A stretch of DNA of 64,000 nucleotides, from NCBI GenBank assembly GCA_943735955.1, contig OX030962.1, positions 1,083,390-1,147,389 of the forward strand, given 5' to 3'. This stretch comes from Piscicola geometra (lineage: Eukaryota; Annelida; Clitellata; Hirudinida; Piscicolidae). This document shows, piece by piece, positions 50,104 through 62,536 of the stretch. Below the pieces are notes generated by a model. The model did no database searches. It was given only the letters and a program-made list of their open reading frames with translations, and was not told the origin of the DNA. A program made the translations under genes and the position numbers. The first letter of the stretch is position 1; every line of letters begins with the position of its first letter.

Positions 50104-53100
50104 AGGATGATGATGAGGATGAGGATGAGGATAAGGGTGAGGATGAGGGTGAGGATGAGGGTGAGGATGAGGATGATGGTGAGGATGATGGTGAGGATGA
50201 GGATGAGGGTGAGGGTGATGATGAAGGTGAGGATGAGGGTGAGGATGAGGGTGAGGATGATGATGAGGGTGATGATGAGGGTGAGGGTGAGGGTGAGGGT
50301 GAGGATGAGGGTGAGGATGATGATGAGGATGAGGGTGAGGATGAGGTTGAGGGTGAGGATGAGGATGATGGTGAGGATGAGGGTGAGGGTGAGGATGATG
50401 ATGAGGGTGATGATGAGGGTGAGGGTGAGGGTGAGGTTGAGGGTGAGGATGAGGGTGAGGGTGAGGATGAGAACCGGACCCCCGTAAGCATTTAAATACT
50501 GCTAGAGAGCGCTGTTAAAGAATTTTTTATAGCATTTGCATATTTATAAATTTTCGTGAGTTTTTGATTTATTAGTAGTTTTCGGTGTGTTTAGTTAGAG
50601 GTCGGACATGGACGATTTTCGTTTCAGAATTTTTTCCGTCCCGTTCCGTTCCAGATGGGCCATCAGAATTTTGATTCCCGTCCCGTTCCAGAATTTTTTT
50701 TTCCGTTATAAAAACAAACATAATAGGTCTAAATAACCATCATTTGTTTTTTTCTCAACGGCACTGCAGCTTGGTCTGGCTGTACAAAATAGAATTAAAT
50801 TTTCTCTAATGAAAGTCTTGGTATTTATTTCTTTTCTATCCCAAACTTTATTAATATTATTCTTTTATACTGGGGATGCAACAGACATGCTGCCACATGA
50901 ATAAGGTCAATGGGCATCTTTTCTTTTGTCGAAATGATCAACTGAGCAATCAACTGGAAATTACTGGTGAACGGGTAGCTGAGTCGGCAACGACTTTCGG
51001 CTTGACACCACCATCTCCACCACACCACACCATCTTAACCACCACACCACCAACCACACCATCTCCATTACACCACCAACCACACCATCTCCATTACACC
51101 ACCAACCACTATCTCCACAACACCACCAACCACATCATCTCAAACAATACAACAGTCCACCAACCACACCACACCACACGATCTCAACCACCACACCACA
51201 CCACCAACCACAACATCTCAACGACCACACCACCAACCACACCATCTCTACCACACCACCAACCACACCATCTCAACCACACCACACCACCAACCACACC
51301 ATCTCCACCACACCACCAACCAAACCATCTCAACCACCACACCAACGACCACCACACCACACCACCAACCACATCATCTCAACGACCACACCATCTCCAC
51401 CACACCGCCAACGACCACGATGCAGGAGTGATGGCCTTGACAGAGAACATGCCAGGGAACAAGGCGACCAAGCCCGGAGATGTGCACACGTCCATGAGTG
51501 GCAAGACCATCCAGGTAGCCTTGCACACACACACACATACACACACAAACACACACACTCACACAGAGACACACACACACACACAAACACACAGAAACAC
51601 ACACACACACACACAGACACACACACACCCAGAAACACACACACGCACACACAAAGGTGGACAACACAGATGCGGAGGGCAGACTGGTTCTGAGTGACGC
51701 CCTCCACTACACGCAAGTCACCTACCAGCCTGCTGCCATCATTGACCTTGCCACTCTCACTGGTGCTGATGATGATGGTGGTGGTGGTGGTGATGATGGG
51801 GTTGATGGTGGTGGTGGTGATGATGGGGTTGATGGTGGTGATGATGATGATGATGTTGGTGGTGGTGGTGATGATGATGGTGGTGGTGATGTTGGTGAGG
51901 TTGGTGGTGGTGATGGGGTTGATGGTGGTGATGATGGTGATGACAGTGATGATGGTAGTGGTGGTGATGATGGTGGGAATGATGATGATGATGACGTCAC
52001 AGGCGCCATGATGGTGGCTTTGGGAGGTAGTGCCAGTGGGGTCTTCACCAACTCACAAACCATCTGGGAGCAGATGCATCAGGTGATGGTGATGATGATA
52101 GTGGTTATGAAGATGGTGGTAAGATGGTGATAAAAGTGAAGATGATGGTGATGATGGTGATGTTGTGGTGAAGATGATGGTGATGATGATGTTGTGGTGA
52201 TGATGATGATGATGTTGTGGTGATGATGATGTTTTCTTGCACAGGCGGGCGTCCTCTCAGGAGACAGGGTGTGGAGGATGCCTCTCTTCAAGTTCTACAG
52301 CAAGCAGGTCGTCATCATCATCATCATCGTCATCACCATCGTCATCACCATCGTCATCACCATCATCATCATCAGCATCAGCACCTGACCACACAGATGA
52401 CGGAGTCAGTGCTGGCTGACGTGAACAACATTGGTGGCAGGAACGGAGGCGCTTGCACTGCTGCAGCCTTCCTTAGGGTTCCCTTCCTTCCTTCCTTCTC
52501 CCTTCCTTCCTTCCTTCCTTCCTTCCTTCCTTCCTCCCTTCCTTCCTTCCTTCCTTCCTTCCTTCCTTCCTTCCTTCCTTCCTTCCTTCCTTCCTTCCTT
52601 CCTTCCTTCCTTCCTTCCTTCCTTCCTTCCTTCCTTCCTTCCTTCCTTCCTTCCTTCCTTCCTTCCTTCCTTCCTTCCTTCCTTCCTTCTTTCCTTCCTT
52701 CCTCGCTTCCTTTCTTCCTTCCTTCCTTCCTTCCTTCCTTTCTTCCTTCCTTCCTTCCTTCCTTCCTTCCTTCCTTCCTTCCTTCCTTCCTTCCTTCCTT
52801 CCTTCCTTCCTTCCTTCCTTCCTTCTCCCTTCCTTCTCCCTTCCTTCATTCCTTCTCCCTTTCTTCCTTCCTTCCTTCCTTTCTTTCTTCCTTCCTTTCT
52901 TTTTTCCTTCCTTTCTTTTTTCCTTCCTTTCTTCTTTCTTTCATTTCTTTTTCATGCATAGAGAATTCTTCATCCACTGTTTTATGCATTTATCTGTCTA
53001 TCATTTGATGCATCCATCCATCCATCCATGCATTCATTCATACACCAACCATGCATTCATTCATGCATTCACCCACCATCCATCCATCCATCCATCCATG

Positions 53101-53552
53101 CATTCATACATACACCCACCATCCATCCATCCATCCATCCATGCATTCATACATACACCCATCCGTGCATTCATTCATACACCCACCATCCATCCATCCA
53201 TGCATTCATTCACACACCCATCCGTGCATTCATTCATACACCCACCATCCATCCATCCATCCATCCATCCATCCATCCGTGCTCAATGAAGGAGTTTGTG
53301 ACGTCAGAGCACTGGATGCACATGGACATCGCCGGAGTGATGAACAACGAGAACCACGTGTCCTACATTCCTAAGGGCATGTCAGGTCAGTCTGTCCTCC
53401 TCCTCCTCTTCTTCCTCCTCCTCTTCTTCCTCCTCCTCTTCCTCTTTCACCATCATCATCATGACCACTACTTGAACTTGAGCGTCTGCACCACCACAGG
53501 CAGGCCAGTGAGGACTCTGGTCCAGTTCCTCTCCAGCTTCAAGCAGCCTTGA
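47186..53552 (+). CDS. LAP3: Leucine aminopeptidase, M17 cytosol type (5' end not found)
   Basis: Fourteen exons keep frame: 47,186-47,310; 47,391-47,548; 47,689-47,757; 48,291-48,396; 48,815-48,973; 49,488-49,583; 49,729-49,907; 51,426-51,514; 51,657-51,762; 52,003-52,082; 52,245-52,307; 52,397-52,477; 53,292-53,385; 53,500-53,552 (TGA). The enzyme removes N-terminal residues, preferring Leu, as a di-metal hexamer. The N-terminal domain shows [16 protein letters not shown] and [13 protein letters not shown]; the catalytic domain shows [66 protein letters not shown] and [16 protein letters not shown], so the metal ligands and the catalytic Lys and Arg (DAEGR) are all there. [20 protein letters not shown] and [11 protein letters not shown] follow. 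The start codon lies in an unlocated upstream exon. AATAAA at 53,848 is the likely poly(A) signal. Confidence 0.93.
48010..48290. repeat. CTTCCTCC pyrimidine repeat in LAP3 intron 3
   Basis: CCCTTCCCTTTCTCCTCC-type units run directly into the acceptor CTTCAG at 48,290 and may serve as an extended polypyrimidine tract. GT (48,397-48,475) and ACACAT (48,690-48,814) tracts fill the next intron. Confidence 0.85.
49070..49487. repeat. CAACCACAACTACACCTT repeats in LAP3 intron 5
   Basis: About a dozen copies of an 18-bp CAACCACAACTACACCTT unit, then degenerate CAA/CCA repeats up to the exon acceptor. Confidence 0.85.
49920..50468. repeat. GAGGGT/GAGGAT hexamer array in LAP3 intron 7
   Basis: About 90 hexamers alternating GAGGGT, GAGGAT and GATGAT. 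The region gives long Glu/Asp/Gly and Ser/Pro ORFs that are not genes. Confidence 0.95.
50596..50970 (-). mobile_element. Truncated second copy of the hAT element, in LAP3 intron 7
   Basis: Starts with the same terminal sequence TAGAGGTCGGACATGGACGA as the reversed right end of the 42.7-kb element. Internal minus-strand sequence encodes [20 protein letters not shown], matching [19 protein letters not shown] of the other copy. The transposase C-terminal part present in the larger copy is deleted between about 50,705 and 50,740, and no second terminal repeat is visible, so the copy is truncated. Confidence 0.88.
51005..51656. repeat. CCACACCATCTC and (CA)n repeats around LAP3 exon 8
   Basis: ACACCACCAACCACACCATCTC units fill 51,005-51,405 before the exon, and interrupted (CA)n fills 51,525-51,655 after it. 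Downstream introns hold GAT/GGT repeats (51,765-52,000; 52,083-52,230). Confidence 0.85.
52481..53280. repeat. (TTCC)n and (ATCC)n in LAP3 intron 12
   Basis: (TTCC)n for about 470 bases (52,485-52,950), then ATCC/CATTCATACACCCACC repeats (53,010-53,280) that end 11 bases before the exon at 53,292. The ORFs in both strands are repeat artefacts. Confidence 0.93.
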
Positions 53553-56500
53553 CCTCTCCTTGACCTCTCCCTGACTTCTCCCTGACCCCTCCGTAACCCC
53601 TCCCTGACCTCTCCTTGACCTCTCCATGACCTCTACGTAACCTCTCCATGACTTCTCTTCATTACTTCCCGCCTCTGACACCTTTATGTTATCCTTTATG
53701 TCTCCTCATATTCCTTTATTTAGTCCTTCCATGCATCCATGCACACATAAATACCTGCATGCATGCATTCATCTAATTTATTAGTTGTGACTTGCTTTCC
53801 TGATTGCAGACTGTGTGTCGTATGCACCATTCAGCACATTCGTTTCCAATAAACCACCTATCTATCTCTGGTGTCACTATGGTGGTGGTGATGATGATGA
53901 TGATGATGAGGATGATGATGATGATGATGGCTAAGACAATGCCTAAGGTCTTCTTGGCGGATGCACTTTAATGCTGACAATTCAAAGAACCCTCCCTCCA
54001 TCTCTTTCTCTCTCCATCTATCTCCCCCTCCATCTCTCTCTCTCCTCATCTATCTCCCCTTCCATCTCTCTCCCTCTATCTCTCCTTCCATCTCTCTCAC
54101 ATCATCTATCTCCCCTTCCATCTCTCTCTCTCTCTCTCCTCATCTATCTCCCCTTCCATCTCTCTCACTTCATCTATCTCCCCCTCCATCTCTCTCTCTC
54201 TCTCTCCCTCTTTCTCCATCTATCTCCCCCTCCATCTCTCTCTTCCTCCATCTATCTCTCCTTCCATCTATCTCTCCTTCCATCTCTCTCCATCTATCTC
54301 TCCCTCCATCTCTCTCTCTCTCCATCTATCTTTCTCTCCATCTCTCTCCCTACATCTATCTCTCTCTCCATCTATCTCTCCCTCCATCTCTCTTTCTCTC
54401 CATCTATCTTTCTCTCCATCTCTCTCCCTCCATCTATCTCTCCGTCTCTTTCTCTCTCTCTCCCTCTCTCTTCCATCAACTCCCTTCCTCATTGGGGTCT
54501 GCCTGACGACCTTGAAGCAGTTTGCACTCTCTGACGAGCGACAGCACCTCGCACCACAGGACACTTGCCTTCCATCTTCCTCCAAACCGCCTGCATCAAC
54601 TTTTCTCTTGGGCTAGCGTAGAAAAAAGTTGCCCTTTTAAACTACTCGACAGTATAGCATTGAGAAGAGCATAAAAAGTGAATTTGATGAATACACAAAT
54701 GCCATATAAAACAAAGAACTCTATTGAAAAATCCTTTTCAGAACTCAGAACCTGCATGTCACCATGAGTTTGACACGTGTGCTCTAGAGGCTGTTGTGCC
54801 CTGGTCAGGTCCAAAGCCTGCATCAGACTGTGGTGGTGGTGATGATTGTGGTGGTGGTGGTGGTGATGATTGTGGTTGTGGTGATGATTGTGGTGGTGGT
54901 GGTGGTGATGATTGTGGTTGTGGTGATGATTGTGGTGGTGGTGGTGGTGATGATTGTGGTGGTGGTGATGATTGTGGTGGTGGTGATGATTGTGGTGGTG
55001 GTGATGATTGTGGTTGTGGTGATGATTGTGGTGGTGGTGGTGATGATGAGATAGTGGTGGTGGTGATGATTGTGGTGGTGGTGGTGGTGATGATTGTGGT
55101 GGTGGTGATGATTGTGGTGGTGGTGATGATTGTGGTTGTGGTGATGATTGTGGTGGTGGTGGTGATGATGAGATAGTGGTGGTGGTGATGATTGTGGTGG
55201 TGGTGGTGGTGATGATTGTGGTGGTGGTGATGATTGTGGTGGTGGTGATGATTGTGGTTGTGGTGATGATTGTGGTGGTGGTGGTGATGATGAGATAGTG
55301 GTGGTGGTGATGATTGTGGTGGTGGTGGTGGTGATGATTGTGGTGGTGGTGATGATTGTGGTGGTGGTGATGATTGTGGTGGTGGTGATGATTGTGGGGG
55401 TGGTGATGATTGTGGTGGTGGTGGTGATTGTGGTTGTGGTGGTGGTGATGATTGTGGTGGTGGTGATGATTGTGGTGGTGGTGATGATTGTGGTGGTGGT
55501 GATGATTGTGGGGGTGGTGATGATTGTGGTGGTGGTGATGATTGTGGTGGTGGTTGTGATGAGATAGTGGTGGTGTTGATGATTGTGGAGGTGGTGGTGA
55601 TGATAATGGTCATATTGGTGACGACATCAGTGTCGATGGTGATTATTTTTTTAATTCTCAAAGATTTTTGCCTTGGAGTACATTCCGACGGAATGTGGAA
55701 TGAATTAAGCGCCAAAAGCAACTTGAAACCCCACCATTCACTCAGCAATCATTTATATTGTCACCAAATTTGCATCACCCACTCCTCAAACCCCCTCTCT
55801 CTCCTCCAACCCCCTCTTCCTCCTCCAACCCCCTCTTCCTCCTCCAACCACCTCTCCCTCCTCCAACCACCTCTCCCTCATCCAACCACCTCTCCCTCAT
55901 CCAACCACCTCTCCCTCCTCCAACCACCTCTCCCTCCTCCAACCACCTCTCCCTCCTCCAACCACCTCTCCCTCCTCCAACCACCTCTCCCTCCTCCAAC
56001 CACCTCTCCCTCATCCAACCACCTCTCCCTCCTCCAACCACCTCTCCCTCCTCCAACCACCTCTCCCTCCTCCAACCACCTCTCCCTCCTCCAACCACCT
56101 CTCCCTCCTCCAACCACCTCTCCCTCATCCAACCACCTCTCCCTCCTCCAACCACCTCTTCCTCCTCCAACCACCTCTCCCTCCTCCAACCACCTCTTCC
56201 TCCTCCAACCACCTCTCCCTCCTCCAACCACCTCTCCCTCATCCAACCATCTCTCCCTCCTCCAACCACCTCTTCCTCCTGCAACCACCTCTCCCTCCTC
56301 CAACCACCTCTCCCTCCTCCAACCACCTCTCCCTCCTCCAACCACCTCTCCCTCCTCCAACCACCTCTCCCTCATCCAACCACCTCTCCCTCCTCCAACC
56401 ACCTCTTCCTCCTCCAACCACCTCTCCCTCCTCCAACCACCTCTTCCTCCTCCAACCACCTCTCCCTCCTCCAACCACCTCTCCCTCATCCAACCATCTC

Positions 56501-56971
56501 TCCCTCCTCCAACCACCTCTTCCTCCTGCAACCACCTCTCCCTCCTCCAACGGGACTCATTGGAGCTCTGTGCGAACTGTCTCACTGACGGAACACTCAG
56601 AAATTAATTTTGTTAAACCTTTTCTTTTTACTTTTCTTTCGCTAGTCTCATTTCTCATACAATTTTGACTTTTTTGCATCTTTAATAAACCAATTTTCAA
56701 AATTATTTGAATTGTTTTTGTCATTTAAAATAATGTTGCAATGTTCAAAAGTAACTTCATGAAGCAGTTTTGCAAAGTTAATATTATGGGACGGACAGAA
56801 TCTCTGCTCTATGCTGTCAGTTCTTTAATGTTTATGCAGGCATTTAATGGTCACTAACACAACCATCTGACTTCCTTCTGTCTCTATAGCAATCACTCCA
56901 GCACTTTCTTTCCAAATCAGGGATATATTAAAGGGCATTCCTCAAGCAACCAGCATTAGGCGTGCAGAAGA
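53553..56971. repeat. Intergenic repeats between LAP3 and ATG13
   Basis: CCTTGACCTCTCCCTGA repeats follow the LAP3 stop (53,550-53,660). CTCTCTCCATCTAT repeats lie at 54,000-54,475, GGTGGTGATGATTGTGGT repeats with about 115-bp higher-order periodicity at 54,826-55,620, and a 19-bp CCTCTCCCTCCTCCAACCA array of about 40 copies at 55,800-56,545. The short unique stretches 54,490-54,825 and 56,560-56,971 hold no gene I can recognise. Confidence 0.85.
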
Positions 56972-58417
56972 ATGTTGTTGACGGAGAAGGACAGAGTCGA
57001 CTTGAACAAGTTCCTCAAGTACTTTGTCTACAAGTCCTTCCACGCGCTGTTGCAGTCGAGGAGTGGCAGGAAGGCGAACGATCGTCCCAAGCTGATCGCC
57101 TCGGGCAGTGACTGGTTCAACCTCCTGATCAGGGAGCAGAGCTGCTTGCAGACCGAGGTGAAACAGGCCTACCACCAACTCAGAGGCCTGCAGGTCGGTC
57201 ATGGAGCCATCACGCTAGAGTTCTTTTTGAAGTTGAAAGGCAACGGGCACGAGAAGAAGGTGGTGTTGGAGGCCTGGAGTGTGCGGATGGGTGCCGAAGT
57301 GGACAACACGACCAAGGTCTCCTTCGGGGTCTACAACCGCTTGAGCACTCTTCTGAAGAGCCTTGTCGTCGTTAGTCGCACCCTGCCGCTGTACAGAGTG
57401 AGGAGTGGTGCAAGCAGACTCGAGTTGAGTCACTGTGTGGTGCTTGGGGAGCCGCGACTGAGGGGCGTGGAGTTTGAGGTGGGCAGGGTGGGCACCCCTC
57501 TCGGCACTGTCATCGTCTCCTCCTTCACCAACGCGTGCACCGTCCAGAACCTGAAGCGAGCCCTCGAATGCAGCGATGTTCTCACCGACGGCATCCTCTC
57601 CGACCACTTCTCAAACGACTTCTACGAGTACGACCACCCATCCCTCTCGCACCTCTCAGAGGACTCGTCAAGCTGCAGTCATGGAGACGGTGACATTGTG
57701 AGTGTCACGAAGGATGACATGGGCAACGTCATCATCAAGAACCAGCACTGCCATGCCCCAGAAGACAATGCCAACCAGAAGAACAACCTCAACAACAACA
57801 ACCTTATCCAACACAACAACAGTGTCACAGTCAACAACAACAACAGTGTCACAGACAACAACAACAACAACAGTGTCACAGTCAACAACAATGCTGCTTC
57901 AGGCAAGACTCATAAGAACAACATCAAGAGTTCTGTTGAGGAAAAGGAAGATGCAACTAGTTGGTCCAGTGGAGTGAATAAAAGCAATAATGATGATGAT
58001 GGTGGTGGTGATGATGATGATGGTGGGGGTGATGATGATGATGGCTGTGAGGCGGAGTGCTCGATGGTGGAGGAGTTTGCGGACGAGGAGCTGGGCGAGT
58101 TCTACAGGCAGTTCAAGGACGCCGAACACAACAACATCTTCAGCTCTAAACACCACAACAACAACAAAAACAACACAAACAAGCTTAATAAGCACAATAA
58201 TAATGACGATTGTTTTGATGAACAACGCAAAGATGTTCCTGATTCAAAAGTCAATGAAAAAGATAGATTAAACGGTGGTGATGATGATAATGATGGCGAA
58301 GGTGGTGATGATGATGATATCTACTCGTTATCGAATACACTGGCAGAGTTTGAGGCAAACGCCGTAGAGTTCGATGCCTTCGTGCAGTCCATCGACAACG
58401 TACTGCTGCTTGAGTAG
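56972..58417 (+). CDS. ATG13: Autophagy-related protein 13, uninterrupted reading frame
   Basis: One open frame of 481 codons from ATG 56,972 to TAG 58,417. ATG13 links ULK/ATG1, FIP200 and ATG101 in the kinase complex that starts autophagy. The N-terminal HORMA domain (about residues 1-200) shows EKDRVDLNKFLKYFVYKSF, SGSDWFNLLI, YNRLSTLLKSLVVVSRTLPL, RVGTPLGTVIVSSF and DGILSDHF. The middle is a disordered linker of Asn runs (CAA-type codons) and Asp/Gly runs (GATGATGGTGG). The C-terminus returns to family sequence: ELGEFYRQFKD and LAEFEANAVEFDAFVQSIDN, the ATG13 tail. It is the only multi-domain gene here with no intron, where vertebrate ATG13 is split into many exons; a retrocopy or intron loss are both possible. 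No poly(A) tract or target duplication was seen nearby. Confidence 0.92.
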   Translation: MLLTEKDRVDLNKFLKYFVYKSFHALLQSRSGRKANDRPKLIASGSDWFNLLIREQSCLQTEVKQAYHQLRGLQVGHGAITLEFFLKLKGNGHEKKVVLEAWSVRMGAEVDNTTKVSFGVYNRLSTLLKSLVVVSRTLPLYRVRSGASRLELSHCVVLGEPRLRGVEFEVGRVGTPLGTVIVSSFTNACTVQNLKRALECSDVLTDGILSDHFSNDFYEYDHPSLSHLSEDSSSCSHGDGDIVSVTKDDMGNVIIKNQHCHAPEDNANQKNNLNNNNLIQHNNSVTVNNNNSVTDNNNNNSVTVNNNAASGKTHKNNIKSSVEEKEDATSWSSGVNKSNNDDDGGGDDDDGGGDDDDGCEAECSMVEEFADEELGEFYRQFKDAEHNNIFSSKHHNNNKNNTNKLNKHNNNDDCFDEQRKDVPDSKVNEKDRLNGGDDDNDGEGGDDDDIYSLSNTLAEFEANAVEFDAFVQSIDNVLLLE

Positions 58418-59457
58418 GAAGGGAGGAGGGAGAGGGAGGGGAGGAAGAGAGGGAGGGGGAGAAAGAGAGGGAGGAGGAGGAAGAGAGGGAGGGGTAGAAA
58501 GAGAGGGAGGAGGAGGAAGAGAGGGAGGGGTAGAAAGAGAGGGAGGAGGAGGAAGAGAGGGAGGGGTAGAAAGAGAGGGAGGAGGAGGAAGAGAGGGAGG
58601 AGGGGGAGAAAGAGAGGTAGGGGTTATAGACGAAGATGGGTAAAGGGTGTTGTGCGCGAAAGCCATTTATCTGCCAAATGAGTTAATTAGTAAATGAGTG
58701 AATGAGCGATATTACAACTATGATCAAAATGCTGAAGGCTCGCCATTGCCTGAGAGCTCATCAGGGGTTGTGCACTTCGGCAGCACACCACCGCTGCAAC
58801 TATTTCTTTCACTTCTAGTCATTTTGTGTCTTCTCTGCTGCATCGTCACGCTTAAAATCGACCGGGTGGAAGCCCACTGCACCTGCGCTCAACCTTGCAA
58901 CCACGCTGATTGCATCGTTTGTGAACATTTCAGGCATAAAACTGGCGAGTTTCAAGTTCTCAATCTGTATGCCTTGATGGGCTGACATCGTGCTAAGTGC
59001 TGACACTGTCAGTAATCAACCTGCTCGCAAGGCGTTGAGATGGTCATTTGAGACAGCTCATGAGTCCCTCCTCAACCACCTCCTCCATTCAACTCCTCAA
59101 CCACTTCCTCCATTCAACTCCTCAACCACCTCCTCCATTCAACTCCTCAACCACCTCCTCCATTCAACTCCTCAACCACCTCCTCCATTCAACTCCTCAA
59201 CCACCTCCTCCATTCAACTCCTCAACCACCTCCTCCATTCAACTCCTCAACCACCTCCTCCATTCAACTCCTCAACCACCTCCTCCATTCAACTCCTCAA
59301 CCACCTCCTCCATTCAACTCCTCAACCACCTCCTCCATTCAACTCCTCAACCACCTCCTCCATTCAACTCCTCAACCACCTCCTCCATTCAACTCCTCAA
59401 CCACCTCCTCCATTCAACTCCTCAACCACCTCCTCTATTCAACTCCTCTCTTAGGGA
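58418..59457. repeat. Purine repeat, unassigned 300-bp segment and 25-bp array
   Basis: GGGAGGAGGAGGAAGAGA-type repeats start right after the ATG13 stop (58,420-58,620). The unique part 58,690-59,060 has open frames on both strands but no recognisable family. A 25-bp array of AACTCCTCAACCACCTCCTC plus CATTC, about 15 copies and almost perfect, fills 59,072-59,450. Confidence 0.85.
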
Positions 59458-59654
59458 CACCATTACACTCCATCACGCTCCTAACTTATTAATCACGTCT
59501 GCCACTTTAGCGGCATCTCTTGCTTGAAAGGACTTTTAATAAAACACTCTTGATTGTTTTATTGTCACTCATGCGAGGCAGTAATGACAGTCGACCACTG
59601 CGTCAGGGTGCTTAGTGAGGCAGATGCAGTGGCCTCAGTTGGCCTCAGTTGGTC

Positions 59655-61373
59655 TCAGTTGGTCCTGCGCAGCTTGGAGAAGTAGGTGGGTCCGAAGTTG
59701 GAGGCCATGTTGGGTAGCACTAACTGCCCCAACCTGCCATCCCACGCTTCCTCGAAGCAGAAGAAGTCTTCGTACGCCTCAGCCAGTCTGCCTGTGTGTG
59801 TGTGTGTATGTGCGTGTGTTTATGTGTGCCTGTGTGTGTGTATGTATGTGCGTGTGTATGTGTGTGTATGTGCCTGTGTGTGTGTATGTATGTGTATGTG
59901 CGTGTGTATGTGTGTGTATGTGCCTGTGTGTGTATATGTATGTGTATGTGCGTGTGTGTGTATGTATGTGTATGTGCGTGTGTATGTGCGTGTGTATGTG
60001 TATGTGTGTGTATGTATGTGCGTGTGTGTGCGAGCGCACAAACGCACCAGTGTCTACAACTTCTGCTTCGACACCGAGCTGATGGAGGGCAGTTTCGATG
60101 GCCAGTCGCACCACCACGTCGTTCTGCGAGGGGAAGAGCGTGCACGTGCTGTACACCACCACGCCTCCGCACTTGACCGTCCTCAGCGCTGCCCTGTGGG
60201 TGGTGCCGTGCAACTCAAGGCATGCTAGTCCTATTCATTAGAACTGTTCCACCGTTAAACATTTTAATCGCCGTTAATCGTTCGATTAAAATTTTTAATC
60301 GTGCGTTAATCGTATTTTAACGCAATGTTTTTAGCATATTTGACATTAGTGTAAAACAGTATTAAAAAATTTTCTCACAAATTTAATAGAAATTTTATCA
60401 GAATTTATTTATAAAAGTAATCCACATTTTGATGAAGAAAAAAGATGAATCCACAAATGATAAAAAATGCATTTGTCACACATCATTTTGAGCCAGTTAC
60501 TCAATCAAACCAGTTTTTAAACATTAGTTGGATCTGAAATGACTCTTTTCTTGCTAACTATGTGTTCTGACAAGGTGAATGGACGTTCGCATAGAACTGT
60601 ACTTGCAGGAGATGACAAGTACTTTATAGTTTCGCAAGAGTCGGATATGCCCCTTCGTGCTGTTGCCACCGAAAAAGAAGACAACTGTCAATGCTCACCT
60701 CAGATTCTTTTCTATAACGTTCAATAACTGAATTAGTAATCATTGAGGTATCTTCATCTTCAGAATCTGAAGTTACATATATGTTTGTAGTCTTTTGTTT
60801 GGTGAAGGCTGTATAGTTTTTGAGGTTTTCTTTTCTTTTTATAGTTTCTTTAACTCTTTCATTTGTTGAAAAAATTTTAAATTTTTAAATCGGGGGTCTA
60901 ATAATGTAGCGATTCTTGACCATTGGATGTTCTGATTATTCATTCTCTGCTCCAATTTTGGAAGACATTTGTGTGTGAAACAAATGACATAAGCTGGACC
61001 ATCTTCTGAAGTGCATATTTCTTGTGTAAAGTGACAAATTGCAAGTAACACTATTGAACATTTTAAGTATTTTTCACCCCCTAGAAGTTGCAAACCTTCC
61101 AGACTTCTAATCAACTAAACCAAATAAAACAACAACAACGACACCAACACAACAACGACACCAACACGACAACAACACAACAACGACACCAACACGAGCA
61201 GTTGCTGCTGCAGCTTCTGAATGTCGATGCGATCCTGTTGTCTGGACGCCTTGAACAATGTGTTGTCGTCGTTGTCCACGTCTGCGATGTTGATGTTGTT
61301 GTTGTGGTGGTTAATAAGTACTTCAAGTGCAGATGCTACTAAAATACTACTACTACTACTTCTAATACTTCTG

Positions 61374-61404
<31 letters not shown>

Positions 61405-61631
61405 TAGTACTACTACTACAACTACTACTACTATTAATACGACTACTACTATTATTAATACGACTACTAATACTATTTCTACTACTGCTACTTTTACTAC
61501 TACTACTACTAGTACTACTACTACAACTACTACTACTATTAATACGACTAATACTACTATTTCTACAACTGCTACTTCTACTACTACTACTACGACTACT
61601 ACTACGACTACTACTACGACTACTACTACCA

Positions 61632-61719
<88 letters not shown>

Positions 61720-62497
61720 TACTACTACATTCCAAATGAAGTACCACCTACTAATGTGTGTCTATCTGTATAGCAGGGTACGTCAACTAAGACCTGGTTG
61801 GTGAGAAGATGTGGTGGTGGTGGAAGACGACCACTCAACACAACAACCACTCAACACAACGACCACTCAACACAACAACCACTCAACACAACAACCACTC
61901 AACACAACGACCACTCAACACAACGACCACTCAACACAACAACCACTCAACACAACGACCACTCAACACAACGACCACAAACCCTGTCATACTCCTCAGG
62001 GTTGTTCAGCGCGTACACACACGCGTCTGTATGCTTGGTGTGCACTCTCTGCTGACTGTCGTGTGTGTACGACTGTGGAAAGAAGGATCTGTAAGGTGTT
62101 CATGATGATGATGATAGTAGTGATGGTGTGATGATGGCAGCAATACTGGTAATGATGATGATGATAATGATGGCAATAATGATGATAATGATCATGGGAT
62201 ACGTGAGAGAATATACACATTTGAAAGGTGATGATCTTTAATTATTTCTGAACGCAGATATGAATGATAGATAGAAGACATTGTGCTGATGGACAATGCC
62301 AAAGTGCCGAGGCAGTGTACCTGAGGGTGTTCCTAAGTCGAGCCATCCTCGAGTAGGACCTGTCCACACACACCACCCGCTCTGTGCGTGGGGCAGTAAT
62401 GCTTGCAATGATTAGTGCTTCTATCAACAACATCAAACAACCCTTTATTCAGAATTTATTATTATTATTTTATTATTATTATTATTTAATATTATTA

Positions 62498-62536
<39 letters not shown>

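Noticed and set aside
49851..50495. Asp/Glu/Gly or Ser/Pro proteins in LAP3 intron 7
   Set aside because: They are translations of the GAGGGT/GAGGAT hexamer array; the real exon ends at 49,907.
58698..59006. Short gene with a hydrophobic segment after ATG13
   Set aside because: Both strands are open for about 60-95 codons, no family is recognisable, and the plus frame runs into a 25-bp array.
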